Positions 8,649 to 16,993 of a stretch of DNA of 32,982 bases are shown one piece after another; within the stretch, counting starts at the first letter, position 1; each line of letters opens with the position of its first letter. Where the stretch lies: contig CAJNDS010002582.1 in the NCBI GenBank assembly GCA_905221605.1, positions 320,001-352,982 of the forward strand, in the 5' to 3' direction. The notes under the pieces were generated by a model, which saw only the letters and a program-made list of their open reading frames with translations, was not told where the DNA came from and did no database searches. The position numbers and the translations under genes were made by a program. The stretch is from Symbiodinium natans. Its lineage: Eukaryota; Sar; Dinophyceae; Suessiales; Symbiodiniaceae.

Positions 8649-8866
8649 GTTCATGCTCCACTGACAGGCGGAGAGTTCACGTTTTGTTGTTTGTTTGTGT
8701 GTGCGTGTTTGGGGGGTGGGGGGTGGGGGTGGGGGTGGGGGCTGTGTTCTAATTCTAGGGCCCCCGACCCCCAACCCCAACCCCCAACCCAAACCCCAAA
8801 CCCTAAACCCCAAACCCTAAACCCTAAACTCAAAAGAGCTTTGCCACTGCCCCTTTCATGGGTCAG

Positions 8867-8937
8867 CTTGTGGGGGAGTCCTTGAGGTGCTCGAGCATGT
8901 CGCCGTGGCGAGGCGCGGGCTCGTTTTGCAACTCAGG
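8867..8937 (+). CDS. Predicted exon, 23 codons
   Basis: Acceptor CATGGGTCAG downstream of C-rich CCCTAAA-type repeats; donor CAGG|GTTTTTTGGG. The frame CGGVLEVLEHVAVARRGLVL then QLR is strongly protein-like. Phase 1 in, 0 out. Confidence 0.58.
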
Positions 8938-8970
8938 GTTTTTTGGGAGCTCCTAAGGTTCCGAAGACTT

Positions 8971-9064
8971 CGGCGGGTTTAGGGTTTAGGGTTTAGGGTT
9001 TAGGGTTTAGGGTTTAGGGTTTAGGGTTTAGGGTATAGGGTATAGGGTATAGGGTTTAGGGTTG
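8971..9064 (+). repeat. TTTAGGG array with TATAGGG variants
   Basis: About ten TTTAGGG units followed by three GTATAGG units, in the intron start region after 8937. Confidence 0.95.
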
Positions 9065-9068
9065 GTTT

Positions 9069-9459
9069 AGGGTCAGTTGCTAAGCCCTAAACCCCGGACC
9101 CTAAACAAATCAGAGCCTGGTGCATGCTGCACGTGCATGTCTGCCTGGTGAAGATGACCATTCTTTTTTGTCTGCAAGAGTTGGCGAATCTGGCGATTTA
9201 AAGAGTGTGTAGCTGGAAACATGGGCTAAGAGAAATATTCCCACGGGGGAGGTACCTAGATTAACAGCTTTGAAATGGGATATTTGGGAGTTGCTTGGAG
9301 TTCCTCCCTTGCCCCGAACACTTTCTCACCTGGGGCCTAATAGGGCTACAAGTGAAGGACTACTGACTGCACGTGCCTCACCTGGCTGGTCCGAGTGTGA
9401 ACCCTAAACCCTAAACCCTAAACCCTAAACCCCAGAGCCTAACAAGGTATATAGCGCAG
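9069..9459. other. Intronic stretch
   Basis: Non-repetitive sequence with no exon I can support, closed by a CCCTAAA run at about 9402-9435. Confidence 0.4.
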
Positions 9460-9528
9460 CTTTTAAACTTTAAGGGCTTCGAGAGATGCAGAGCCCGGAA
9501 GTCCACCCTTTGCTTCATTACAAAGAGG
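9460..9528 (+). CDS. Predicted exon, 23 codons
   Basis: CCTAACAAG...ATAGCGCAG gives a branch site and acceptor after a CCCTAAA run; donor AGAGG|GTTTAGGG. Phase 0 to 0 reads LLNFKGFERCRARKSTLCFI then TKR. A 20-bp microexon (9606-9625) may follow. Confidence 0.5.
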
Positions 9529-9730
9529 GTTTAGGGTTTAGGGTTGAGGGTTTAGGGTTTTGGGTTTAGGGTTTAGGGAATAGTTTTTGGGGATGGAAGC
9601 TACAGCCAGGAATCCGGACACAAGGGTTTCGGGAAAGACCATGGGTTAGAGTTTAGGGTCTAGGGCCTAGGGTTTAGGGCTAGCCCCCCAAGCCCGGTTG
9701 CAAAGGGTTTAGAGTCTTGGGTGTCTCCCT

Positions 9731-9823
9731 GGGTGGTTGTCAAAATGATGGTCCCTTTTTGGATCCCTATTTTACTACGGCACCTGGTACCCCAAAAGGG
9801 ATTATAATTTTGACAACCACCCC
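9731..9823. mobile_element. MITE-like palindromic element, family G
   Basis: Perfect 16-bp inverted ends GGGTGGTTGTCAAAAT / ATTTTGACAACCACCC, with further pairing inside (CCCTTTTTGG / CCAAAAGGG). Confidence 0.6.
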
Positions 9824-9905
9824 CATGAAGCCCGACACCCCCGAACCCAAGCCACAAAGAAGCTGTTTGCAACGGCAAAGCAGGCGGGTTCTTCGTACGG
9901 AATAT

Positions 9906-10233
9906 AATATAGGGAGCGTAGGGAGTATAGGAAATATAGGGAACATAGGGAATATAGGGGATACAAGAGATATAGGGAATATAGGGAATATAGGGAATAT
10001 AGGGAATATAGGGAATATAGGGAATATAGGGAATATAGGGAATATAGGGAATATAGGGAATATAGGGAATATAGGGAATATAGGGAATATAGGGAATATA
10101 GGGAATATAGGGAATATAGGGAACATAGGGAATGTAGGGAATATAGGGAATATAGGGAACATAGGGCATGTAGGGAATACAAGAGATATAGGGAATACAA
10201 GAGATATAGGGAATATAGGGAATGTAGGGAATG
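9906..10233. repeat. 9-bp minisatellite (GGAATATAG)n, about 36 copies
   Basis: Tandem TAGGGAATA units with point variants (AACATAG, ATGTAG, ATACAAGAG), densest and purest in the middle. The period is a multiple of three, so every frame stays open, giving NIG or YIP repeat artefacts that are not genes. Confidence 0.97.
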
Positions 10234-10245
10234 GACAACCGTCAG

Positions 10246-10294
10246 CGGCATGAGGCACCAAGAGCCCGAGCTCTTCATGCTCGCGGCGCGCCAG
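10246..10294 (+). CDS. Predicted exon, 16 codons
   Basis: Acceptor CAACCGTCAG immediately after the minisatellite; donor CGCCAG|GTGCAC. The frame [16 protein letters not shown] enters in phase 2. Without splicing the frame continues HLLTNS to a TAG at 10316, so a gene end here is the alternative. Confidence 0.48.
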
Positions 10295-10389
10295 GTGCAC
10301 TTGCTCACCAACTCTTAGTTAACAAGCCCTAAGCCCTAGACCCTAAACCCTGAACCCATGAGGGCTATAGTTAAACTACTAATTATTTG

Positions 10390-10504
10390 CTTAAGAGCCC
10401 CAAAAGAATGTAAAATCATAACCCCTATATTACCCTTAGAAGGGAGAATATGTTGTCCTTTTCTTTTTTGTTTTTTTTTTTTTGGGGGGGGGGGGGTTCT
10501 TAAG
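10390..10504. mobile_element. MITE-like element, family C
   Basis: Ends CTTAAGAGCCCCAAAAGAA and poly-T/poly-G...GGTTCTTAAG are inverted repeats. Shares termini with the copy at 12434 and, more distantly, 28610. Confidence 0.6.
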
Positions 10505-10783
10505 CGATTAGTAGAGTTAAGCCCTATACACCCCATACACCGCATAAACCCAATTCACCCCCATCTCATGAATCCCTTCAAACCCTTCAAAACCTGTATC
10601 AAGCCTACATGGTAGCCCAGGCTTTGGTGATGAGGTCTAAATCCTCAACCCGAAGGCCCAAACCCTTTTTGGGCTTAGAGTCTTAGAGGCGTTTATCAGT
10701 CTGCAATCGCTACCTACGAGCTCTTGATTATATGGTACCCTTTTGAACGCTAAGGTTTCCGATCAGTGCTTCTTGCTATGCAG

Positions 10784-10828
10784 GAGATAAGGCGCCAAGA
10801 CCACCGCCGAGCATGCTCCGAAAGATGC
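10784..10828 (+). CDS. Candidate exon ending at a poly-C tract
   Basis: Acceptor CTTGCTATGCAG; the phase 0 frame reads EIRRQDHRRACSERC and then enters 17 C's. No GT donor is present, so it is tentative. Confidence 0.28.
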
Positions 10829-10952
10829 CCCCCCCCCCCCCCCCCGCCCCCCTACTGAGAATAAGCCCTAAACCCGAAACCCTAAACCCTAAACCGTAAA
10901 CCCTACGTTTAGGGTCTAGAAACACTAAACCCTAAACCATGCGTTTCTACAG

Positions 10953-11075
10953 CATCTGAGGCCATGCGAACGCTGGAGCCACGCGGGCCCGCATTCTGGA
11001 CCACGGCCGTGCGGTGCAGCGCTGAGCGGGTTCTTCTTGCTAGGTGGTGGGGGGCGCTTCTTTCGGGGATTTGGG
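10953..11075 (+). CDS. Predicted exon, 40 codons
   Basis: Acceptor GTTTCTACAG after CCCTAAA repeats; donor TGGG|GTTTAGGG. The frame SEAMRTLEPRGPAFWTTAVR then CSAERVLLARWWGALLSGIW, phase 1 to 1. An internal AG|GTGGTG is an alternative, earlier donor but breaks phase with the next exon. Confidence 0.6.
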
Positions 11076-11429
11076 GTTTAGGGTTTAGGGTTTAATTAGG
11101 GTTTAGGTTTTAGGGTTTAGGGTTTAGGGATCCCTGGCTCTTTGGGAGATATAGGGTTTCGATGATTTCTGTTTCCTCCAAGGTTCATCTTCTTTGGTGC
11201 TTTCGGGCTTGAAGGGTTGTGCACGGCGGTTGCCAGAAGCCCCAACCTGTCGGTATCGCAGCGGTAGCTTCCTGGCACGAGGGCATTCGGACGGTTGCCT
11301 TGCTGCCTCGTGTGTGTATGAGCGTCGAATCCCTATGTAAAAGATTTTGAGGCCACTGGCCCCTAAACCCTAAACCCTAAACCCTAAACCCTAAACCCTA
11401 AACCCTAAGCCACTGTCTGCTACCTGCAG

Positions 11430-11474
11430 CCTTGAAAGTGCACCCCGGAGCTGTTCCTGAAAGCATTCATACAG
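11430..11474 (+). CDS. Predicted exon, 14 codons
   Basis: A CCCTAAA array is followed by acceptor GCTACCTGCAG; donor ACAG|GTCCAAG. Only the frame LKVHPGAVPESIHT is open, phase 1 to 1, consistent with both sides. Confidence 0.48.
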
Positions 11475-11615
11475 GTCCAAGTGTAGTTTAAGGCCGTGGG
11501 TTGTCTGGGCCCTCTGCACAGGCAGCCGGCGTCACCCCCAATCACCCTAAACCCTAAACCCTAAACCCTAAACCCTAAACCCTAAACCCTAAACCCTAAA
11601 CCTCCCTGTCGCCAG

Positions 11616-11673
11616 ACTTCTTGGCCTTTGTGGCCGGGGTGGCTTTGAGGCGAGCAGCGAGGCTCCGACGAGG
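11616..11673 (+). CDS. Predicted exon, 18 codons
   Basis: CCCTAAA array, pyrimidine-rich CCTCCCTGTCGCCAG acceptor, donor GG|GTTGGGG. The frame FLAFVAGVALRRAARLRR, phase 1 in. A short RSAKPVAKR exon at 11735-11762 may follow. Confidence 0.55.
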
Positions 11674-11794
11674 GTTGGGGTTTAAGAGGGTATTCATAAT
11701 TTGGGTTCTGGCTTTGGGGGTAAGGGTTTTCCAGGCGAAGTGCGAAGCCTGTTGCAAAAAGGGTTGAGGGTTTAGGAGGGGTAGGTGTTACCCA

Positions 11795-11878
11795 AAGGCT
11801 CCTATGTAGTACCTTTTTGGGGTAGCATACTAAAATCCCCTATAGCTAACCCAAAAAAAGGAACTACATTGGAGCCTT
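11795..11878. mobile_element. MITE-like element, family E
   Basis: Ends AAGGCTCC...AGTACCTTTTTGGGG and CCCAAAAAAAGGAACTAC...GGAGCCTT are inverted repeats of about 28 bp. The core TCCCCTATAG is shared with 1555 and 6838. Confidence 0.6.
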
Positions 11879-12151
11879 GGGGTAGTTTGCAGATCGCATT
11901 GAAGGAGGAATGTCAATTTCATGCCAGTGGTCCTTGCAATCTTTTCCCTGCGCAGTGGGTTCACAGGGATCCGGTGCAGCCCGGACAGTACCCGAACCCC
12001 CAAAAACCTAAAACTCTTGTGACAAAACCCCCCAAACCCTGCAACCTGACTCGGTAGGCCCTTTTCCCTTATTGGGTTGAAGAGGATCCTATTCAAAAAA
12101 CTATTTTTCAGAGGGTTTCAAGGGCCAGCCTAGCTAACGCCCTCAACCCAG

Positions 12152-12228
12152 AGCGATTGTTACTCGGTGTCTAGGGAAGTAGACCTTCAGATAGCTACCC
12201 CAAGCAATCATGGAACCTTTTTGTGCAG
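12152..12228 (+). CDS. Predicted exon, 25 codons
   Basis: CTAGCTAACGCCCTCAACCC then AG: consensus branch and acceptor. Donor TGCAG|GTATCGGG. The frame SDCYSVSREVDLQIATPSNH then GTFLC, phase 0 to 2. Confidence 0.58.
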
Positions 12229-12311
12229 GTATCGGGTTTAGGGTTTAGGGTTTAGGGTTGAGGGTTTAGGGTTTAGGGTTTAGGGTTTAGGGGTGCTAGG
12301 GCCGGTTCTAG

Positions 12312-12396
12312 GGCTTGTAAGGGCTTGAACGAAGCAGCCCGGCAAAAGGTCATGGAGCAGCTGGCGTTACTGTGCTCCTGCCGCATGAAGCCCTAA
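12312..12396 (+). CDS. Predicted exon running into CCCTAA stop
   Basis: Acceptor GGTTCTAG (others nearby share the frame). ACKGLNEAARQKVMEQLALL then CSCRMKP ends at a TAA that is part of CCCTAATCC. It is either the end of a gene, or the donor is GTCATG at about 12349, which would keep phase with the exon at 12564. Confidence 0.4.
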
Positions 12397-12433
12397 TCCT
12401 GCCCTAATCCCAGCCCCAAAACACTACTATTTT

Positions 12434-12522
12434 CTTAAGAACCCCAAAAGAATAGAAAATAGTAATCCCTATACTACCCTCAATAAGGAAGAATATTTTG
12501 TGTTTTTTGGGGGGTTCTTAAG
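12434..12522. mobile_element. MITE-like element, family C
   Basis: CTTAAGAACCCCAAAAGAA and TTTTTTGGGGGGTTCTTAAG are near-perfect inverted ends. Confidence 0.65.
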
Positions 12523-12563
12523 TAGAACATGAATACCCCGAAAGCCAAGGTCGGCCTCTTCAG

Positions 12564-12604
12564 CTCCGAGACTTTGTACTCCTGAATCCTGAGCACAACG
12601 TCCT
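12564..12604 (+). CDS. Predicted exon, 13 codons
   Basis: Acceptor GCCTCTTCAG; donor CCT|GTGAGC. The frame LRDFVLLNPEHNV, phase 0 to 2. Confidence 0.5.
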
Positions 12605-12906
12605 GTGAGCTCTACCCCTTTCCTTGGGCACGCAAGAGAATCCAGCGAATCCTGTAAGGGCTTGAAGCATAGGGTCTAGGGTCTAGGGTTTAGGGTTTAG
12701 GGTTTAGGGGCATAGCCTATGAAAACTAGGCCCATGTTTCTTAAGGAAACAGCCTTGAGTGCAAGTGCCGGTTTCGGCCCATGGTTCGGGGCCTTCTGTT
12801 TGTTTGTGCTTTGTTGCTAGGATCTCTTTAGGGTTTAGGGCTTAGGGTTTCGGATTTAAGGGTTTGTTCTTACACTTATGTGTTTTTTACACTGTTTGAG
12901 TTTCAG

Positions 12907-12959
12907 GGCATCTTGTGATGGTCCTTTTTGAGAGCGTGCCGGTGGAGTATGCAGCGCTT
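12907..12959 (+). CDS. Predicted exon, 17 codons
   Basis: CACTGTTTGAGTTTCAG acceptor; donor CTT|GTGTAG. Only the frame HLVMVLFESVPVEYAAL stays open, phase 1 to 0. A 12-bp microexon (13039-13050, donor GTAAAG) may link it to 13377. Confidence 0.5.
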
Positions 12960-13376
12960 GTGTAGCGCGTCAGCCGGTAGAGCTGATCAAGTCGAGCATG
13001 CTGTTTTTTTTTTGTTGTTTTCTGGCATCCCCTTCCAGCCCAGATGTCATGTAAAGCCGGGTTTAGGGCCTTGCTTTTTGGGGGCCGCAGCAGACTTGAG
13101 CATATACATATACATATATATATATACATATATATATATATTTTTTGTACCATGAAGGGATATTCCTAACTCCCTAGTAAGGAAGTCGTAGTAAGTAGAC
13201 TTGTTCTCAAGAGTAGTTGGTGCGGTAGGTCCAGCTATGAGGTAGCGAAAACTTTTATAACCCCCATATCTGAAACTTAAAGCCTCATAACACCCCAAAC
13301 CCTAAACCCTTAAGCATAAAGCTCCAAAAACAACCTAACCCTAAAAATGCACCTTATAAAACCTACATCTTGACAG
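12960..13376. other. Intronic stretch with TATACA microsatellite
   Basis: Holds a TATATACA tract (13098-13147) and degenerate CCCTAAA. No tRNA fold is supported, despite a tRNA-like GGTAGAGC at 12974. Confidence 0.4.
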
Positions 13377-13410
13377 GGCTTGCGAAACCTCCGGGTCGAA
13401 CTTAGCTTGG
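13377..13410 (+). CDS. Predicted exon, 11 codons
   Basis: Acceptor CATCTTGACAG; donor TTGG|GTCTTAGGG. The frame GLRNLRVELSL, phase 0 to 1. Confidence 0.42.
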
Positions 13411-13585
13411 GTCTTAGGGAACAAGGAAACCCTAATCCCCCAAAACCCGCAACCCTAAACCCGAAGGCTCTTTGGCTTATTGAGGGTGAGTACTACTGAT
13501 GCCCAGAAGCCCTTTTTTTCTTTCGGGTTAGGATCCCCCACTAAACCAGGCAAACCAAAAAGGGAAGCGTGCCGAAGCTCGTCGG

Positions 13586-13715
13586 AACCCTAAACCCTAA
13601 ACCCTAAACCCTAAACCCTAAACCCTAAACCCTAAACCCTAAACCCTAAACCCTAAACCCTAAACCCTAAACCCTAAACCCTAAACCCTAAACCCTAAAC
13701 CCTAACCCTAAACCC
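13586..13715 (-). repeat. CCCTAAA array, about 18 copies, longest C-strand array
   Basis: Almost perfect repeats, one CCCTAA shortened unit near the right end. Confidence 0.97.
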
Positions 13716-13739
13716 AAGTCCAGACGTTTAAATGCTCAG

Positions 13740-13812
13740 GCTACGATCCGCGGATGTGCCGTTGCGATCCGAGGCCTCGGTTCTTCTAGGACCACATGGC
13801 CATACAGGGAGG
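13740..13812 (+). CDS. Predicted exon, 24 codons
   Basis: Acceptor ATGCTCAG (or GTCCAG at 13723, same frame, entering in another phase); donor GAGG|GTTTAGGG. The frame ATIRGCAVAIRGLGSSRTTW follows an initial GCT and leaves in phase 1. Confidence 0.45.
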
Positions 13813-14447
13813 GTTTAGGGTTTAGGGTTTAGGGTTTAGGTTTTAGGGTTTAGGGTTTAGGGTTTAGGTTTTAGGGTTTAGGGTTTAGGGTTTAGGGTTT
13901 AGGGAGGTTTAGGGTTTAGAGTTCCTCGGGTTTTGGATAATTTATGGGAAACCCTAGGTTTTAAGGGTTTAGGGTTTATGGTTTTGGGTTTAGGGTTTAG
14001 GGATGTTTAGGGTTTAGAGTTTGAGTTTACTTGGAAGCCCCTTTGACTTAGCAAGCAGGGTGAGTAGGTTGGGTGATTACAAGGTTTCAAGGAAGGTAGG
14101 ACCTCCAAGTAGGGTCTATACGAACATCGGGGGCTTCCGCCACCTAGGGGTAATTACTTGTTTGGGGGGGGGGGGGGGGGGGGCGGGCGTTCTTATAATG
14201 AAGATTACGCGGTCTTTGTGCCCTAAACCCCAAACGTATATTTGGGGGCACTCAGGAAAGAAACCAAAAAAAGGGTCAGGGTTGGGCTTCAATAGCCTTC
14301 GGGAGTTTTGGTTTTCTGAAGGGGTTGAGACTCCCGGGCATCACCTTAGGCCAAGGTTGAGTTCCGTGATTTTCGGTTTGGGAAGGCCGGGTCTTTTTCT
14401 TTTGGGGAAGTTATGGCCTTCACGTCATCAGGAGTCTTCGCTTACAG
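13813..14447. other. Intronic stretch
   Basis: TTTAGGG arrays to about 14015, then unique sequence with 20 G's (14165-14184). The forward open frame 14021-14524 spans this, but only its last part has splice support. Confidence 0.45.
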
Positions 14448-14504
14448 CCTCGGGCCCTGAACACGTAGATCGAGAATTGGGGTGCTTCAGGGTTTGGGGC
14501 TCAG
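14448..14504 (+). CDS. Predicted exon, 18 codons
   Basis: Acceptor TTCGCTTACAG; donor TCAG|GTTTAGGG. The frame SGPEHVDRELGCFRVWGS, phase 1 to 1, then reads straight into the next exon. Confidence 0.58.
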
Positions 14505-14726
14505 GTTTAGGGTTTAGGGTTTAGGGTTTAGGGTTTAGGGTTTAGGGCAACCGGGTAACCCTGGTCCCAAACACCTTAGCACCTAGGGGAAGTTTGTGCC
14601 AACTCTGGGAGAGAAATTCCAGTGTTGCTTAGTATACCGACTACGCCCTTCAGGCACTCAAAGTTCCCTGAGGCTCCACTGGCATTTTTCAGGGTTGAGG
14701 GGTTTAACAGCATACGATTCTTGCAG

Positions 14727-14805
14727 AAGTCATCACGAAGCCCAAGCGCGTAAACCCTCAACACTTAACCCCCGAGATACCGCGCTTCGGAGCCCAGTGC
14801 TTGCG
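14727..14805 (+). CDS. Predicted exon, 25 codons
   Basis: Acceptor CGATTCTTGCAG; donor TTGCG|GTTTAGGG. The frame VITKPKRVNPQHLTPEIPRF then GAQCL, phase 1 to 2. An overlapping frame (LRGLTAYDSCRSHHEAQARK) is open but lacks matching phase. Confidence 0.58.
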
Positions 14806-14884
14806 GTTTAGGGTTTAGGGTTTAGGGTTTAGGGTTTAGGGTTTAGGGTTTAGGGTTTAGGGTTTAGGGTTTAGGGTTTAGGGA
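14806..14884 (+). repeat. TTTAGGG array, about 11 copies
   Basis: Starts at the donor of the preceding exon; followed by variant units to 14958. Confidence 0.97.
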
Positions 14885-14958
14885 ATAGGGTTTAGGTTGT
14901 AGTCGTAGTGTTTAGGGTTTAGGGCATAGGGTGTTAGGGTGTAGGGTTTAGGGTTTAG

Positions 14959-15018
14959 GTCCAAATGGCGGGCAGAGGCAGAAGCGGCGTTGGCAGTGGG
15001 TCTGCCTGGGATGGTGCA
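14959..15018 (+). CDS. Predicted exon whose acceptor lies in a TTTAGGG unit
   Basis: The last repeat reads TTTAG|GTCCAAATGG, giving the acceptor. The frame SKWRAEAEAALAVGLPGMV, phase 2 to 2 with donor GTGCA|GTCAAG. The frame stays open to 15071. Confidence 0.42.
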
Positions 15019-15061
15019 GTCAAGTGCCTTTGCTTCGAAGTCCTTGTGTTTGAGCTCCTTC

Positions 15062-15185
15062 CCTAAACTCTAAACCCTAAACCCTAAACCCTAAACCCTA
15101 AAACCCTAAAACCCTAAACCTAAAACCCTAAAACCCTAAAACCCTAAAACCCTAAAACCCTAAAACCCTAAAACCCTAAACCCTG
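15062..15185 (-). repeat. CCCTAAA array converting to 8-mer CCCTAAAA
   Basis: Heptamers at the left change to at least ten octamers AAAACCCT on the right, a length variant of the telomere unit. Confidence 0.95.
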
Positions 15186-15212
15186 AAACCCTTTGTGGTG
15201 TTTGGGGCTTAG

Positions 15213-15314
15213 GATCCAAGGTTCCGGATGCCAGGTTTCCGGAGTGCTTTCGGGGGCTTTTGAGGCTTTGTTGGGTTTGGAGCTGCTCTTGCGCCGGCCT
15301 GGTGCTCAACTTTG
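15213..15314 (+). CDS. Predicted ankyrin-like exon
   Basis: Acceptor GGGGCTTAG (or GCCAG at 15234). The frame IQGSGCQVSGVLSGAFEALL then GLELLLRRPGAQL looks like an ankyrin helix 2. Continuing, WYLNRRDRT resembles the residues before TPLH in the exon at 31578. Donor TTTG|GTACCTG creates TGA with the next exon, so the true donor is uncertain; the frame is open to 15399. Confidence 0.55.
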
Positions 15315-15352
15315 GTACCTGAACAGAAGGGACAGAACCCTAAACCCTAAAG

Positions 15353-15397
15353 ACTCCGACTCCTCTCCGCCCTCCAAGAGCACGCGGTTTCTCTCAG
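15353..15397 (+). CDS. Predicted exon, 14 codons
   Basis: The acceptor is array-made (CCCTAAAG); donor CTCAG|GTTTGAGG. The frame LRLLSALQEHAVSL fits an ankyrin helix. It could instead be part of one longer exon with 15213 in another frame. Confidence 0.42.
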
Positions 15398-15698
15398 GTT
15401 TGAGGGGTTTTTTTGGGGGTGGGGGGGGGGGGGGGCGGTTTCAGAAGTTTGTTAAATGCCGAGGCCCGAAGGGTTTAGGGTTTAGGGTTTTGAGTTTTAA
15501 TGCCGCGGCCCGAATCTGTAAGCTTCACATGGATTCCGTGTTCTGAATGTGCCACTAAGGCCCTAAAATTCAAGACCCTACATAGGAACCCCAAAACCCT
15601 AGACCTCTAAAACCCTCAGACGCTAGAACCCTAAGACCCTGAGATCCTGGAACCCTAAACCCTAAAACCCCAAGCCCGCTTGATCGTCTTACCGCCAG

Positions 15699-15741
15699 GA
15701 TTTCGTCCGCCGACGTCTGTCCTAGGCCTGGTGGGTGTTGG
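15699..15741 (+). CDS. Predicted exon, 14 codons
   Basis: Acceptor CTTACCGCCAG; donor TTGG|GTTTAGGG. The frame ISSADVCPRPGGCW, phase 2 to 0. FRPPTSVLGLVGVG is the competing frame. Confidence 0.4.
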
Positions 15742-15927
15742 GTTTAGGGTTTAGGGTTTAGGGTTTAGGGTTTAGGGCTTAGGGCTTAGCGTTTAGGCTT
15801 TATAGGTCAAGGGTTGAGGGCTTACAGGGTGCCCGAAAACCCTTAAAAACTTAAAAAGTGGCAGATGACAGGCCCCCTAGCGTTGCGGCATTGTTGCTGT
15901 CAAAGAACTTTCAACTGAGCCACCAGA

Positions 15928-16016
15928 AACCCTAAACCCTAAACCCTAAACCCTAAACCCTAAACCCTAAACCCTAAACCCTAAACCCTAAACCCTAAAC
16001 CCTAAACCCTAAACCC
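15928..16016 (-). repeat. CCCTAAA array, about 13 copies
   Basis: Pure array ending in CCCTAAACCCAG, the acceptor of the exon at 16019. Confidence 0.97.
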
Positions 16017-16018
16017 AG

Positions 16019-16136
16019 TGGGCTCGGGTTAAGGTCTCCTTGTCGCAGCAACGTCATGAAGGTCCCTTAAACAGCAACCAGGTTGATGGAGCCCCAGGGG
16101 CTCGGTTTAAAGGGGGGCTTTGGCCACAGGATTCGG
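16019..16136 (+). CDS. Predicted exon capped by arrays on both sides, 39 codons
   Basis: Acceptor CTAAACCCAG and donor TCGG|GTTTAGGG are both formed by the flanking telomere-like arrays. The frame WARVKVSLSQQRHEGPLNSN then QVDGAPGARFKGGLWPQDS is open throughout, phase 0 to 1. Confidence 0.58.
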
Positions 16137-16220
16137 GTTTAGGGTTTAGGGTTTAGGGTTTAGGGTTTAGGGTTTAGGGTTTAGGGTTTAGGGTTTAGGG
16201 TTTAGGGTTTAGGGTTTAGG
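16137..16220 (+). repeat. TTTAGGG array, 12 copies
   Basis: Pure array starting at the donor GT. Confidence 0.97.
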
Positions 16221-16493
16221 CAGTCAGCCAAGAATCGTGGGTTTAGGTTTAGGGCTGAGGGAGCCCAGCTTTCCCGGAAACAGGGTCTGGGCTTCCGAGA
16301 ATACAGAGGGCTTCTTGAGCTTAGGGTTCTAGGAATTTCCGTTCTAAGGAGTTTAGGGTACGTACCTCACTCTGCAATTTCCTGCTTCTGGGTTTCGTTT
16401 CTTTAAGTCACTTAAAGGGAAGTTGCGAACCGCAGTGAAGAAGTCTTATGAACCACGAGAGCCTCATTTTGCCACTTAGAACGGTTCCTTCAG

Positions 16494-16516
16494 CGACCCA
16501 GACCAAGAACCATGAA
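16494..16516 (+). CDS. Candidate 23-bp exon
   Basis: Acceptor GTTCCTTCAG; donor GAA|GTAAGC near consensus. The frame TQTKNHE, phase 1 to 0. A later GA donor (CG|GATTTAGGG at 16544) is also possible. Confidence 0.35.
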
Positions 16517-16551
16517 GTAAGCTCATCCGATCCCTGGAAACGGATTTAGGG

Positions 16552-16670
16552 TTTGGGGTTTAGGTTTAGGGTTTAGGGTTTAGGGTTTAGGGGTTAGGGG
16601 TTAGGGTTTAGGGTTTAGGGTTTAGGGTTTAGGGTTTAGGGTTTAGGCTTTCGGTTTAGGGTTTAGGGTT
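16552..16670 (+). repeat. TTTAGGG array with variants
   Basis: About 15 units, including GGGGTTA and TTTGGGG variants. Confidence 0.95.
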
Positions 16671-16917
16671 CCTAAGAGGGTTTAAGGTTGAGGGCTTCGG
16701 GTTCTGCCCAAGCCCCTAACCCCACGACCACCTCGTGGCCTCCAAAAGTTGCCCCAAAGCCCTTAATCGTTGCCCTAAACCCTAAACCCTACAAACCCTA
16801 CAAACCCTGCAAACCCTACAAGCCCTAAAAGCCCTAAAAACCCTAAAAACCCTACAAACCCGAAAAACACCCTAAAAACCCTAAACCCTAACATGTTCGC
16901 CCACCTCTGCTCGCCAG

Positions 16918-16977
16918 ACTTGGCGACCACCTACCTTGTCGATGGCGAAAAGGTCGAGGACTGTTCGCCCCTTGCCT
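16918..16977 (+). CDS. Predicted exon, two good frames
   Basis: Acceptor CTCTGCTCGCCAG; donor GCCT|GTTTAGGG. LATTYLVDGEKVEDCSPLA (phase 1 to 1) is the more protein-like, but makes TAG at the junction with the next exon. TWRPPTLSMAKRSRTVRPLP (phase 0 to 0) joins cleanly. Confidence 0.5.
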
Positions 16978-16993
16978 GTTTAGGGTGCAGTGT

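Noticed and set aside
9660-10311. Long open frames on both strands (NIG, YIP, SLY repeats)
   Set aside because: Produced by a 9-bp repeat whose length is a multiple of three; no start context or non-repeat domain.
12960-13010. tRNA gene (GGTAGAGC box)
   Set aside because: No acceptor stem, anticodon arm or T-loop sequence can be paired around it.
13586-13715. True chromosome end
   Set aside because: Arrays are short, occur dozens of times in both orientations and are flanked by unique sequence, so they are interstitial.
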